Assembly (NCBI GenBank): GCA_018697195.1
Contig: CM031870.1
Location: forward strand, 4,081,700-4,145,699
Length of the DNA stretch: 64,000 nt
Direction: 5' to 3'
Source of the DNA: Certhia americana
Taxonomy: Eukaryota; Chordata; Aves; Passeriformes; Certhiidae
The position numbers and the translations under genes were made by a program. The notes beneath the pieces were generated by a model. The model was not told the origin of the DNA and made no database searches. It saw only the letters and a program-made list of their open reading frames with translations. How positions within the stretch are numbered: the stretch's first letter is position 1; the number at the start of each line of letters is the position of its first letter. Positions 1 to 10,380 of this stretch are shown piece by piece.

Positions 1-30
1 ATGCACCCACTCTGATCAGGGGAGGGGTAT

Positions 31-56
31 TAAATAAATAAATAAATAAATAAATA
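31..56. repeat. (TAAA)n microsatellite
   Basis: About six tandem TAAA units with no interruption, in otherwise unique sequence. This is an ordinary tetranucleotide microsatellite of the kind often left by A-rich retroposon tails, but I see no recognisable element attached to it within the window. Confidence 0.88.
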
Positions 57-3035
57 ATCAGCAAAGCTTTTTCACAAAGTCTTTTTTAAATATTAAAATC
101 CCATCCTTCCCAACAGGAAAGCTTTTTTCAGGCTAAGAGGAAAGACTGAACGGCATCTGATGATATCGCATTGACACAAGTGTCTAGAAAAATAGGGTAG
201 GAATGTATGATCTGTTCTGAAAAAGGAACCATAGCTAATAGGAAATATGCTGATGCTACTTTTAATTTCATGACTCAGGTTTGCTGCAAAATTGATGTAA
301 ATCTGTGTTGGAGCTTGGTTACTTTAAAACAGTTCTTGGCTGCTTGGGGGTTTTCCAGTTCTTGTTTCTCTTTGGGGGGATTATTATTGTAAAATCTTTT
401 GGTACTTTGGCGGTTTTCAGATGTTATTTGAAAGGACAGGGGAACGGTCTTTTATCCAAAAGAAAGAGGAGAATTTTGCTCCAGAAAGATCACTGGCCAC
501 AGCCCCTCCTGTTCGTTCCACCCACAGTGTCTGTGTCTCCAGCCTTCCTTCTGTGCATGTTTCCTCTCAGAGCAAGTACGAAAAACAAAACAGAAGAAAA
601 ATACACATTAAAGAAAATGCTGCCATGTAATTTAAGGGGCACAAAGGCACCTTCTTGCTGCTTGAGGTCTCGGAAGCAGCCCACGTCTTTGGTCTCCACC
701 CAAACCACATTTCTCCACCAAAGCACGTTCCCTTGGGTTGTCTGCTTCCCCAACATGGGATCAAGCCTCTACCAACCCCTTCATCTTCCCTGTGCTGTTC
801 CTGGCCCAGGCTCCAGTGCTGATGAGTTTATTAGTGTTGCTAATTTTACCTGATGCTGCTTCCTTCTCTTCATGACAGGTTATGTTTTTTTGAACTCTCC
901 AGCTGATTGATTGAGCTCTCTTTAATATTCCCTGTTTCACTTTGAATTCTCTTTGTTGACTGTTGCTTGTTGTGGTTCTGGGTTTTGTTTGTTTTTTTTT
1001 ATTCTTTAATCCTCCCACTATCTCCTTTTCCTTCCTGGACTTTTCTAATGCTTCTTCAGCCTGGAGCAAAGCCAGAGACCATTGGGAGGTCATTGAAATA
1101 CAGACGGCTGTAGGATTTAAATAAGGACTGGATAATTTTATGACCATTAACAAGGCTCACTGCTATGCAAGCCAAAGTAATAAGGGCAATCATATCTCAT
1201 GGTTCGGGGAGCAAGTTGATTGCCTGCAGGGACTGAGAAGGTAATTCTGCATCCCTGGCTCCCCCCAAAATATGATAGAGTTGACAAGATGCACCAGGCA
1301 GGTTGAAGGGCTTGGCTGGAGGGTGAGAGCATTTCCCTTATCATCTCTGTTGTCATACTCCATTGATGTGATCAGAAACTTCTGGTATCAGCATGGTGGG
1401 AAATGTTCTCCAGGCGGATGAAAGGCTCTGAAGTTTGGCAGATGAACCTTTCCTCTTCAGGAGCATCTGCTGAGTGACATTTGTGCTGTGTGATGGCAGA
1501 TACTTCACTTTGCTGGTAGTGACTGCTGCATCTGCCAGGCTGCTCCATAACCACTGCCAAGGAGTGGCCTTCCTAAAAGAAACACAGACTGTGGATGTCA
1601 CTTGGGTCCTTAATTTTGGAGGTGCCTCCCACTCCCCACTGACTGTGCACAGCCTTGTACACACTGGGGTGATGGCAAATCACACTGTCCCTCCTTCTCC
1701 CTGCACCTCTGTGTGCCTGTGCTTTTCCTCAGCTCCTTTTGGGCTCTCCCTGCTCCTCCCTATGCCTTTCCTCAGCTCCTTTTGGGAGTCACGCTGCAGC
1801 CCCTGGCCATGTATGTGCTGGGCTCCTGCTCTGATGCTGCAGAGGCGAGGCAGAGCCGCCCGGGAGTGGCATGCTCTGAAGTGACAGCTCCTCTTGCCGT
1901 GAGTCCTGGCAGGGAAAGGAACAGCCCTGGAGAGGAGACGATGGTGAGGAATGAACCAAATCCACGGAGAGCCCAGCTGAACTGAGATGAGGAGGAGAAA
2001 GGAAATCTCCCCAGACAGCAGAATGCCCTGGGTGGGTCTGTCCCGCCGGTGTTGGGTGCCTTTGGGTAAGTCTGTAGGCAATGCCAACATTCTGGTTCAG
2101 TGTTGGAGTGTCCTGCACTGGTATCCTGGGCACTGAGCCCTGACCTCCTGTGGGCAGAGCATTCCCTGTGTGATGTGTGCCACTCCAGCCATGGGAGTCC
2201 TCACCTGAGCCCACCAGGCTGAGCTGCCATCCTGAGGTGGGGACTAAGCTCTGGAAAGGCACAAATTAACTTTGCAAACTAGAAAGCACCAAGTGCAGAA
2301 TAGATGCTGGGTATTCTTAGGACTGATTTTAAGAGATCACTGTGGTGGTAAAACATAATTAACAGTCCACGGCGTTGCTTTTTTGTAAATTACATGCAGG
2401 CAAAGCCTGGAGGCACAGGATGGTTGATAGGCAAGTTGAGAGCCACCAGCACTGACTACACAGCTCTGATGGGTGACCACAAGGGAGGTTTGGGTGGCAT
2501 GGGCTGAGCTGGTTTGTCTGGAATGTCCCAACATGTGCTGGCCATGAGCAATAGAGGGTCACATCCTGGTCATCATTTGCTCCCCAGTATGGCTGTGGAG
2601 CAGCAGTGTGTAGATGTCTCTGCACAGTCTTGTCATGTCTCTTCTCTGATGGCTTTGCCAGTGCAAAGCAAGTTGTCAGCAAACCTCCCCTCTGCACCCC
2701 ACACACAGAAAAGATGGAAATCTCACCTGCACAGGATGCTCAGCTCTGGCAGATAAGGTGGTTCTACAGGATACTTTGAAACTCCAACCTCAAGCATGTT
2801 CCTGATCCATGCAGAGATCCCACGACTCCGACAGGATGCCTCCAGCCTGGCTACACCTCCTCTTCCCTGCTTCTGTCCTTAACAGAAGGAGGAGAATGGC
2901 TCATGGGACTGAAGTAGGTTTGTTCCCAAGGTAAGGAAAGCACCAGGCCCCTCAAAAGCCACAGCCTCCTCACACACACCCTGTTTATATCACCACTGTT
3001 TCCTGGCTTCACAGTTAACTCGGGACAGTCCCCAG
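57..3035. other. Non-coding flank, no gene recognised
   Basis: This stretch has mixed base composition. Open frames occur on both strands but none exceeds about 180 codons, none has a recognisable domain, and they overlap each other in conflicting frames. I see no tRNA-like, LTR-like or LINE-like sequence. The only internal structure noted is a short direct duplication near 1.75 kb, listed separately. Confidence 0.6.
1724..1786. repeat. 20-bp direct duplication, 43-bp spacing
   Basis: TTTCCTCAGCTCCTTTTGGG occurs at 1724-1743 and again at 1767-1786. The intervening pyrimidine-rich sequence is also similar in style (CTCCCTGCTCCTCCCT). This looks like a local two-copy tandem duplication inside a C/T-rich tract. 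No function is suggested. Confidence 0.8.
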
Positions 3036-3039
3036 GTCC

Positions 3040-3370
3040 TGTAACTAGTGTTAAATGTAATGAATGATCTTGTCCTCCTTGTTTGTCTCCTCTTTAGTGT
3101 AACACTGTAATTAGCTTAATTACCAACAGATTCTTTTTTTTTTTTTTTTGTAACTTAAAATGGAAATTAAATTTTGCACCAGGTTTTACAGGCTGTTAAC
3201 GGGAATCGAATAATCAAGCCTGACTCCAAGTCCTTGAAAATGAGTATTAAAAAAGGTCTGAATTTGCATATTCATGTTTTTAATAGGGTTCAGAAGGTAT
3301 ATTTGCAACTGATGAAAAGGATTAATTAAGCCTAATTTGCATAGGAAGAACAGTTTAACCCCTTGCATCC
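3040..3370. promoter_or_regulatory. Candidate conserved non-coding element with paired octamer motifs
   Basis: This AT-rich block is flanked by more GC-rich sequence. It contains two copies of the POU octamer ATTTGCAT (3262-3269 and 3335-3342), a homeodomain-type cluster TAATTAGCTTAATTA around 3109-3122, and ATTAATTAA near 3321-3329. A 16-T run (3134-3149) interrupts it. Octamers are bound by POU factors and TAATTA by homeodomain proteins, as is well established. That this block is an enhancer is inference from motif clustering and composition only. It lies about 12 kb beyond the ELFN1 stop. It could instead be AT-rich sequence with chance motifs. Confidence 0.33.
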
Positions 3371-4076
3371 TAACAAGGCAGAAACTGACAATTTAAATTC
3401 CATGGTCTGATGCTGGAGAGACACAGAGGCTGAGAGCAGTGCCCTGCAAAGCACCTTCCTTCCACTCCAGGAGGACAGAACCAGGAGAATACAGGATCCC
3501 AGCATCATCCTGGCACAGCAGGTCCCCCTGTACCCACAGCCACCTCCATCTCTCCACCACGGTGGTTTGTGACCTGGGTCTCCCACGGCAATGCCACCAC
3601 ATCAGGTTTTGAGCTAAAAATGCTGCTCCTCCTTCGGTGAGGTGGGCTGGGCAGCCCTGACAGAGACTAAAGAAATCATTTCAGTGCAGCCAGCTCTGTC
3701 CCCTGAGTTGTTCACAGCAGGGCTGCCTGTAGCCATCACAGGGAGGGAGCACCATGGCTGGCAGGGGCACCAAAACCTTTGACTCCTGATCTCATTTCCA
3801 ATTTCCTTTTTTTTCAGTGAGACTGATCCCACTTAGGGGTTAAAGGCTCTGTGGGAATGTCAGACCAGGGTGAGACTCCGTGAGTCCTGTCCTGCTCCCA
3901 GCCACCAGCCTGTGACTGGGACAACACCCCAAAAGTCAGCAGCTTCAGAGAAAGGGTCATAGAGCTGCCTGCATCCTAAATTCCAGCTGGCAACTCTGGA
4001 ATGGGGAAATCAGCAGGGTCTTGGTCAGCTCTGTCCAGTTGTGATGTAATAAAAACAAAAGCCCTGCCTATGTCTA

Positions 4077-4147
4077 TGGTGGGGAGGTTGGAACTAGAGG
4101 ATATTTGAGGTTCCTTACAATCCAAACCTTTCTATGGTTCTATATAA
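4077..4147 (+). repeat. CR1 LINE 3' end, decayed
   Basis: The phrase GGTTGGAACTAGAGGATATT, followed by GAGGTTCCTTACAATCCAAACC and a TCTATGGTTCTATATA tail, matches the well-known bird CR1 3' terminus (a 'GGACTAGATGATCT...TTCCAACCCAAACC' type sequence followed by ATTCTATG-type 8-mer repeats) with several substitutions. Only the last 70 or so bases are recognisable, as expected for the heavily 5'-truncated CR1 copies of birds. It carries no coding potential. Confidence 0.72.
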
Positions 4148-4284
4148 CCCTCCCAAATCAATCTCTTCTCAGACTGGAAAGCAGAGTGGGAACGTTACGC
4201 TTCCCAGGGCCCTACAAAGAACAGAGCACAGCTTTGAGTCAGTGCCTGAATATTGCTAAAAAGTGGCAAAAAAATAAATAAATC

Positions 4285-4500
4285 AGGCATTCATTTTGCT
4301 TCAGCAGGTGGTGTGCTGCGTTCCCCTTGTAACGCTTTGGTGGCGTGTGTTGCTAATTATTTCTGGGGTGGAATTTGCTGTGCACAGCGCACGGGGTTCA
4401 TTAGACAGAGATGGCTTTGAAGTGGCATTCGGAATTAATGCTGGCATATGTAAATGTTCCTTGTGCCACGGAAAAGCTGGCTATAAATGATGCGTGAGGT
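4285..4500. promoter_or_regulatory. Candidate conserved non-coding block
   Basis: This is unique sequence with no repeat signature. It carries a CAGGTGGTG E-box-like start, GCTAATTATTT, and GGAATTAATGCTGGCATATG, and ends in GGCTATAAATGATGCG. The homeodomain-like cores and E-box are visible directly. Regulatory function is only inferred. The block immediately precedes a CpG-enriched stretch, which makes the 4.3-4.8 kb interval the second most promoter- or enhancer-like interval left of ELFN1. Confidence 0.25.
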
Positions 4501-4539
4501 CCAGTGAGAGAGATGCTTGCTTTGTTTACACACACCCTT

Positions 4540-4830
4540 TGGGCCTCGTTATGCCAGGAGCGGGCAGAGGAGGATCGGCAGAGCCTTCACAGACCTCGGA
4601 GCTGCTGCCCGGCTGTACGTGAGCGTTTCACAGGAGTTAACGAGGCGTCTTCAGCGCATCACATCCCAGATTTCCTCTCCTCAGAAAGGTGTTTAAGCAA
4701 CCCATTAAGGCTGCTGCTGTCTCTGTGCTCAGTGCTTTCCCCAGGTCCCCCGGATGATGAGGAGGATTCGTCCTGCACTGTAAGTCATCGAGGTCTTGAC
4801 CCGAATGCCTCCCTCAAGCAAAACCTGCCT
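4540..4830 (+). other. CpG-enriched segment with a possible 35-nt exon
   Basis: About 16 CpG dinucleotides fall in 290 bases, clearly more than in neighbouring sequence. Inside it, a pyrimidine-rich tract ending CTTTCCCCAG (acceptor-like, ends 4744) is followed 35 bases later by CACTGTAAGT (donor-like, GT at 4780-4781). The 35-nt interval would read PPDDEEDSSC in one frame. Length 35 is not a multiple of three, so it would have to be untranslated or frame-shifting. No gene with this peptide is recognised. It may be chance. Confidence 0.2.
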
Positions 4831-4849
4831 CGGGGCAGAGGCACTTAGG

Positions 4850-7800
4850 GGTAACACTGGGGTGAGGAGTCCCTGCTCACCTTGTCCTGCTCTCACCTGG
4901 CTCATCCTCTCAGCACAGGGTCCATAGAGCTGTCTTCACAGCAGAGCTGGGGAATGTTTCACTTCAGAGGAAGAAAACCTAAAGAAAGAGAAAGAGACCA
5001 CAAAGCCCACAAGCACAGGTGAGAGAGCAGGAAGCAGTGCCTGGGGCAAAAAGCCAGAAGAGTGTAAGATCCCTCAACCTCTGCCTCCACCAAAGGCTTT
5101 TGATGATGGCCCTTCTGCTGCTGGACCTGTCCCAAAAAAGCCAAGTTCAGCCCTGTGCCCTGGGGGGATATGTTTTATCCCAAGAAATGCTTTCAGAGAT
5201 GAATTCTTGTGGATCTCTTCTATAAAGCAGGACCCCTCTTGGATCACCCAACACTGAGGTGGAAAAATAGCTCCCTAACATCTTGTAGGAGTTTGTCTCT
5301 GCTGCTGGGATAAAGATTGGGCAGGTCATGGGTGAATGATTGCCTTCTCCTGGTTGCTGTCCTGGCAGCTCAGAGTGAGCTGGGGACCTTGCACAGCCCA
5401 GTGGGACCCTCTGGCATGGGTCTGGGACACCTGGAGCAGGGTGTCTGAGGGACCTGTGCCCCAGCAAAGCAGGGTCTGGAGCATAACTGCACCAAAACTA
5501 GGGCACTTGTATGGGGGCAGCTGGGCATCCGTGCAGCTCCATTTCCCTGGAGTGATGGAGCCAGTGTTGTAGTGAGGGTCTAAGCTGATAAGGCCAAAAA
5601 CCATCACAAAGTGTATGGCAAAACCAGTGGCTGCTTGTTTTGAGTGAGTGGCTGTACTTGGGGCACAATGTGGAGCCTTTGGCAGTACGTGACATGCAAT
5701 GGGTTTGTTGTTCACACATTCTGGGACTGAACGTGTGTCAGGCAGAATGGCTTCATCCTGACAAATGCTTCCTCTTCTTGGCTGCATCCCTTTAGGCCTG
5801 ACCAGGAGCAGCTCCCAGACCCCTGGCCACCCTCAGACACCTGGGGGAGTTTGTTTGGGGCAGCTGCTAGGGCACTTCTCCATTCCTCCAGTGCTGCTGA
5901 CAAGAAAAGAGTCTGGAAATCACCAAGGTGCAAGTGTGTCATATTTTCCCTGCTGAGTTTATGAAATCATTTGCTCATCAAACACATAAGGAACTGTTTT
6001 TTAAGTAAAACAAATAAAAATTGCTTTCCTCTTCACTGCTGTCCAAAAGGCTGCCTGCTTCCCTCAGGCTCTGTACTTGCCATTGCCACCAGGCTTCACA
6101 GGTCGGGTCTCTCTGAGCCCCAGTCTCTCACCCAATCCACCCATGGACAAGTGCCCTGCAGATTCCATATCCCTGCTCACATGCACACGAGCACAGGGGC
6201 AGTTCCTGGGAAGGAGGCACCAAGTGCTGGAACTGTTGGAAGCCTGGCCCCCATCCCTGACATCCTCCCCAGCCAGCCAAACTCCCTGTCATGGGTCTGG
6301 TCTGGACAAACTTGAGGTGAGGAAGGAAGAAGCTGAGCATGAAGCTGTGACCAAGTGCTAAGAGGATTTTGTATTTTCCTACTTCCAGCTGTTTATTTAC
6401 CAACATGCTGGAGAGCAGCGATCACTTCCTCATGCCCTATTGAGAAGCTCAGCTGTGAAATAACTAAATGAACCATCCCTTTTTATTAGCCTTTGGACTG
6501 AGCAGAGGAGCAATCAGTTAATGGCTGACCAGTTTTTGAAGATGCTAAGCACATTACAAGTGCTAAGTATTAGTATTTTCCCTGCAATGCTTTATTTTTC
6601 CCTCTGAATACTCAGTTTAAATAACCCTTTCAATTATATTACCTGGTTTCATGCATTCTGCTCAGATTAAATACAGTGCCACTTAGAATTCACCCACCTC
6701 AGTGGCTTCCAGGTCTCTGCAAGTCTCATCCTAACCTTTGCCTCTCAAGCTTGGGTGGAAACAGCCTTTGTTCTGTGTCCAGAATCTGGCGCAGCTCTGC
6801 TTTGGCTTCTTAAACTTGAATGCATCCATATCACTTTCTATTGGGCACTGCAACCTCTGCTTCCTTCTCTTGCATGCTGTTTTTCTTTCTCTTTTTCTTG
6901 CATCCTTTCCCTTCCAGCTACATTAGCTCCCTGGATAAGTTGTCTCCTCCCACTTTGCTGGAATCTTGTGATGTTTTGGTTTATTCTTCCTCTTTGTGAG
7001 GGCTCCATGCTGTGCTTCCAACTGATCTTTCCCCTCAGACCTGGGATCTCCACCCGTGTACATTTGTGGCTTTGCAGAAAAGTGGACTGGCTCAGACTTC
7101 ACATCAGTTTCAGAGCAACAATGGATGGACCAGTCCTTCACAGCCACAGGTAGGCTCTTCTGGGGGTGCTGTTCTCCAAAACCACACTGGGGCAGGAACT
7201 TCTCAGCCACCTCAGCTAGAGGAGCCTCACAACCCTCCAAAAATGTTTCACCATCTCAGGTGTTTTCTGGAGCTCCCAGCTCTGCTCCCAGCACCTCCAT
7301 CTCTGTTTCTCCACTCCTGACAGCTGTGCTGGGACATGTCTGCTCTTCAGGACCCAAGTGTGAGATGGTGGGAGATCAGAAGCCAGCCCACCCCTCCTCT
7401 CACAGTCCTCCCTGGCTGTGAGCTCTGCCAGGGAAATGCGTTTGGAGTGGCCATGCCAGGCACCTGCCCTCCCATCCTCTGCTGCCAGCCTCCTGGTATA
7501 TCATACCCAGAGCCCTGGTGTCTGCATCTATCTTTTAGGAGCTGTGATCACCCTGCAAGGCTGGAGGCAGCTGTGGAGCAGCTCAGGGCTTGTCAGCTTG
7601 TGAAGGGTTTGTTGTCCTTGGGACTGCCATGCTTCTTCCTGGGATTTCCTAGGCAGAGATGTGTGTGTGTGCAGCCTCTGTGGTGGGTCAGAGGGAGTGT
7701 TGTTGCAGCCAGAATGATCTGAGAATATAATTGAGATAAGATTTGTATGGAAAGGTAATAAATTGCAGCACCTGAGTTGGCTGGGGAAAAAACCCAAGGC

Positions 7801-9840
7801 ACAACTGGTTTTGTGCACACAGCTTAGGCTGAGCTGGACACGTCAGGGGTGTTTCAGCTGGATGGTGGCAGATGGTTTGTGCCCATGGCCACTTTTCCAG
7901 GGGGCTGTTAGCTCTGCCAGCCCCTTGAAGCTACTCCCAAGAGCTGCTCTGCTGTCACCCTTACAATCTTACTGCAACACAAATCCCAGGTGGGGCAGGA
8001 GGGCACTTTTGGACAAGCAAACTTTAAGCTCCAGCTTCAGGGAATGGAAACCTTTGTGTCTTGGCTCCAAATGTGGTGGAACAAGACTAATTAATTTAGC
8101 TGAATCGCATGAAGAGTGCCAGTGTTTACTTGTGAGACCACAGAGAAGCTTTCACAGTACCCAGAGAGGCCTCCTGCATCTGGATGGGCTGGGAGCTCTT
8201 GATTGCAAGGCAGGAGATGCCCAAGGAGAGCTCTCCTGCATTAAAGCAATGCTGAGAGAGAGGAACAGATTTAAGAGGCCCCCAGCAGAGACAAGCTGCA
8301 GGCACCACACACAAACTGAGGCATTCCATCACATTTCTGCAGATCAGGTCAAGCTGGCCAGGGGCTTCTGCAAGGATGGATGAGCCTGTCAAGGCTGGAT
8401 GCTGTGGTGGGATGAGCCAGACTGGAGGGCTGCTTGGAAAGCAAGTGAGGTGGGAGGAAACGTGGATGGATGTTGTGTGTGGGGCTGATTGATTCCTTTC
8501 ACAGCTGAAAACACTGAGGAATATGAGAGACCCACAGCAAAGCCCAGGAGATGAGCAAGACAATGCAGGGGTCAACACTCACAGATCTTAATGGATGAGA
8601 CAGACCAGGAGAGAAGAGCTCATTAGAAAAGGGCATTGCATGGTGAAGGGAGGACAGGATGTAAGCCGTGTGAAAGATGATAAAAGACAGAAATGGAAAT
8701 CTTTTCGCCCCAAAGAAAACAAGGATGGAGTACATTAATGAGCTCTTTCATGGCAAGGTAAGTAAAGGTGAGCAGAAAATGGCTATTGCCAGACAGCTGA
8801 GCTGAGTGTGAAAAAACAGATGTTGGTGGGATATGAGAAGTGATCGAGCTCCTACAGGAACAACAGCACAACCCTGTGATTAACATTCCCACTGAATTAT
8901 TGAAAAGGCACACACACAAACGTGAAGATTTGGCAGGCTCCTCTGGTTACTCTGCAGGGACAGGGAGGTTGCAGAAGGATGGGCACATTCACATCCAATT
9001 TGAACCAAAAGAAAGGGCAGCAAAACTAAAGTAAAAACTGACATCCTGCTTGGCTACCCCCCATGTGATGAAAATCCATGGTACCTCTGTGTCTTCTCAT
9101 CCCTTGAACAGAGGAAACTGAGTCCAGAAAACTGGCTTCATTCTGGATCAGATGGTTTCCCTCCATTAAGTTCTTGAAGGGTGGAGGGGAGAAGGTGGGA
9201 ATGAGCAAAACTCTCAAGGCAGCATTTGTATAATCTCTACCACCCTTCTGGTGGTGCTGGTGAGCTGGCTGAGAGGGGTAAAACAAGCTGTGACACAGAG
9301 GAGATGTGAAAAATTGGAGCCTAAGTAAATTCAGGTGATGCCAAAGTCACTGCTCCAAGCCAAGGAATTGGGCTGGTTTCTCCAGCAGCACTGGCCATGC
9401 CCAGCAGCACCTTCACCACCTTCAGTGCAGTGGGCAATGCTGGCATCAGGGGTTAGAGGTGAAGGAAATGAAATGTGCTACATTTCTCTCTCTAGAGAAC
9501 AATTTAATTTCAGAACACTTACCCAGGAAAACTGACCCAGGGCCCATGGTGGAAAGCCTGTGCTGAGGAAAAAGGGAGAGGGGAGCTGGAGGAGAGGCTT
9601 GGGCACCTCTGAAGTCCACACCTTCCAGGCCATGGCAGTGCTACAGCCATGCTACAAGACCTGCTCACACGCCCTACACATTTAAGGTAGGATCTGTGCT
9701 TTTCCCAAATAAACCCTCCATCCCCTGAAGTCCATCCCCTCCGCTCTCCCCTGCTCTGTCCCCACCCTGTGTCCATGTGCATCCACGTGCTCACAGCTCC
9801 AAGCTTGGGGGTGTGACACTGTCCCCAAAGGGCATTGCAG
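4850..9840. other. Non-coding flank, no gene recognised
   Basis: Unique sequence of mixed composition with many short conflicting open frames, the longest about 206 codons at 7763-8383 on the plus strand. None has a domain I recognise. An AT-rich block at roughly 6460-6700, with GCTAAGCACATTACAAG and CAATTATATTACC, could be conserved non-coding sequence. A short (GT)n run sits near 7660-7672. No LINE, LTR or RNA gene was seen. Confidence 0.55.
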
Positions 9841-9844
9841 AGGG

Positions 9845-10380
9845 GAAGGACGCGATGTGCACCGCAGAGGAGCTGAAGCCAAGGTGAACAGGTCCCAAAA
9901 CGCGCAGCAGGGCGCTGCTGCACCCGCGCTGGGTGCTGTTGTGGGTCCTCCCCCTGACGAGCACTCACAGATGCAAATAGATCCTGACTTGGGCTCCCAA
10001 ATTCCTGCTCTGCTGGCTGTGCTAAAAATAGCCCAACGCAGTGCGTGCTGGCTTCAATCACCCTCATCGATCTGCGCTCCTGGGGCCGGTCCAGCCGCAG
10101 CGCATCCCTCCGCTGCCTCCTCGCACCGCTCCTCGCCAGAAGGATTTGTGCCATGAGGCCACCTCCAGCGCACTGTCCTCCACCCCTGCTGACCCCTTCT
10201 CCTGCAGACGAGGTGATTTATTGCTCCACAGCCCGTCAGGCAGCCAGGCTGCAGCCAGCGCCTGGCCAGGGGGGTGTGTCGCGGCTCCCGATTTCTGCAG
10301 AGCCACATCCAACACCGGGATGAGCCCGGGGCTCTCGGGCAAGATCTTGGCTCGCCGCGACCCAGCCCTGATTCACAGAA
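9845..10380. other. CpG-rich patch (CpG-island-like)
   Basis: By hand count about 34 CpG dinucleotides fall in about 535 bases, including ACGCG, CCGCG and CTCGCCGCGAC, against a CpG-poor background on both sides. It is stop-poor on both strands, which produces overlapping open frames of up to about 211 codons with no recognisable domain. In birds such patches often mark promoters, but they can also be GC-rich enhancers or exons. It lies 5.3 kb beyond the ELFN1 stop codon, so it is not the ordinary ELFN1 promoter if ELFN1 transcription starts upstream as expected. Confidence 0.4.
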
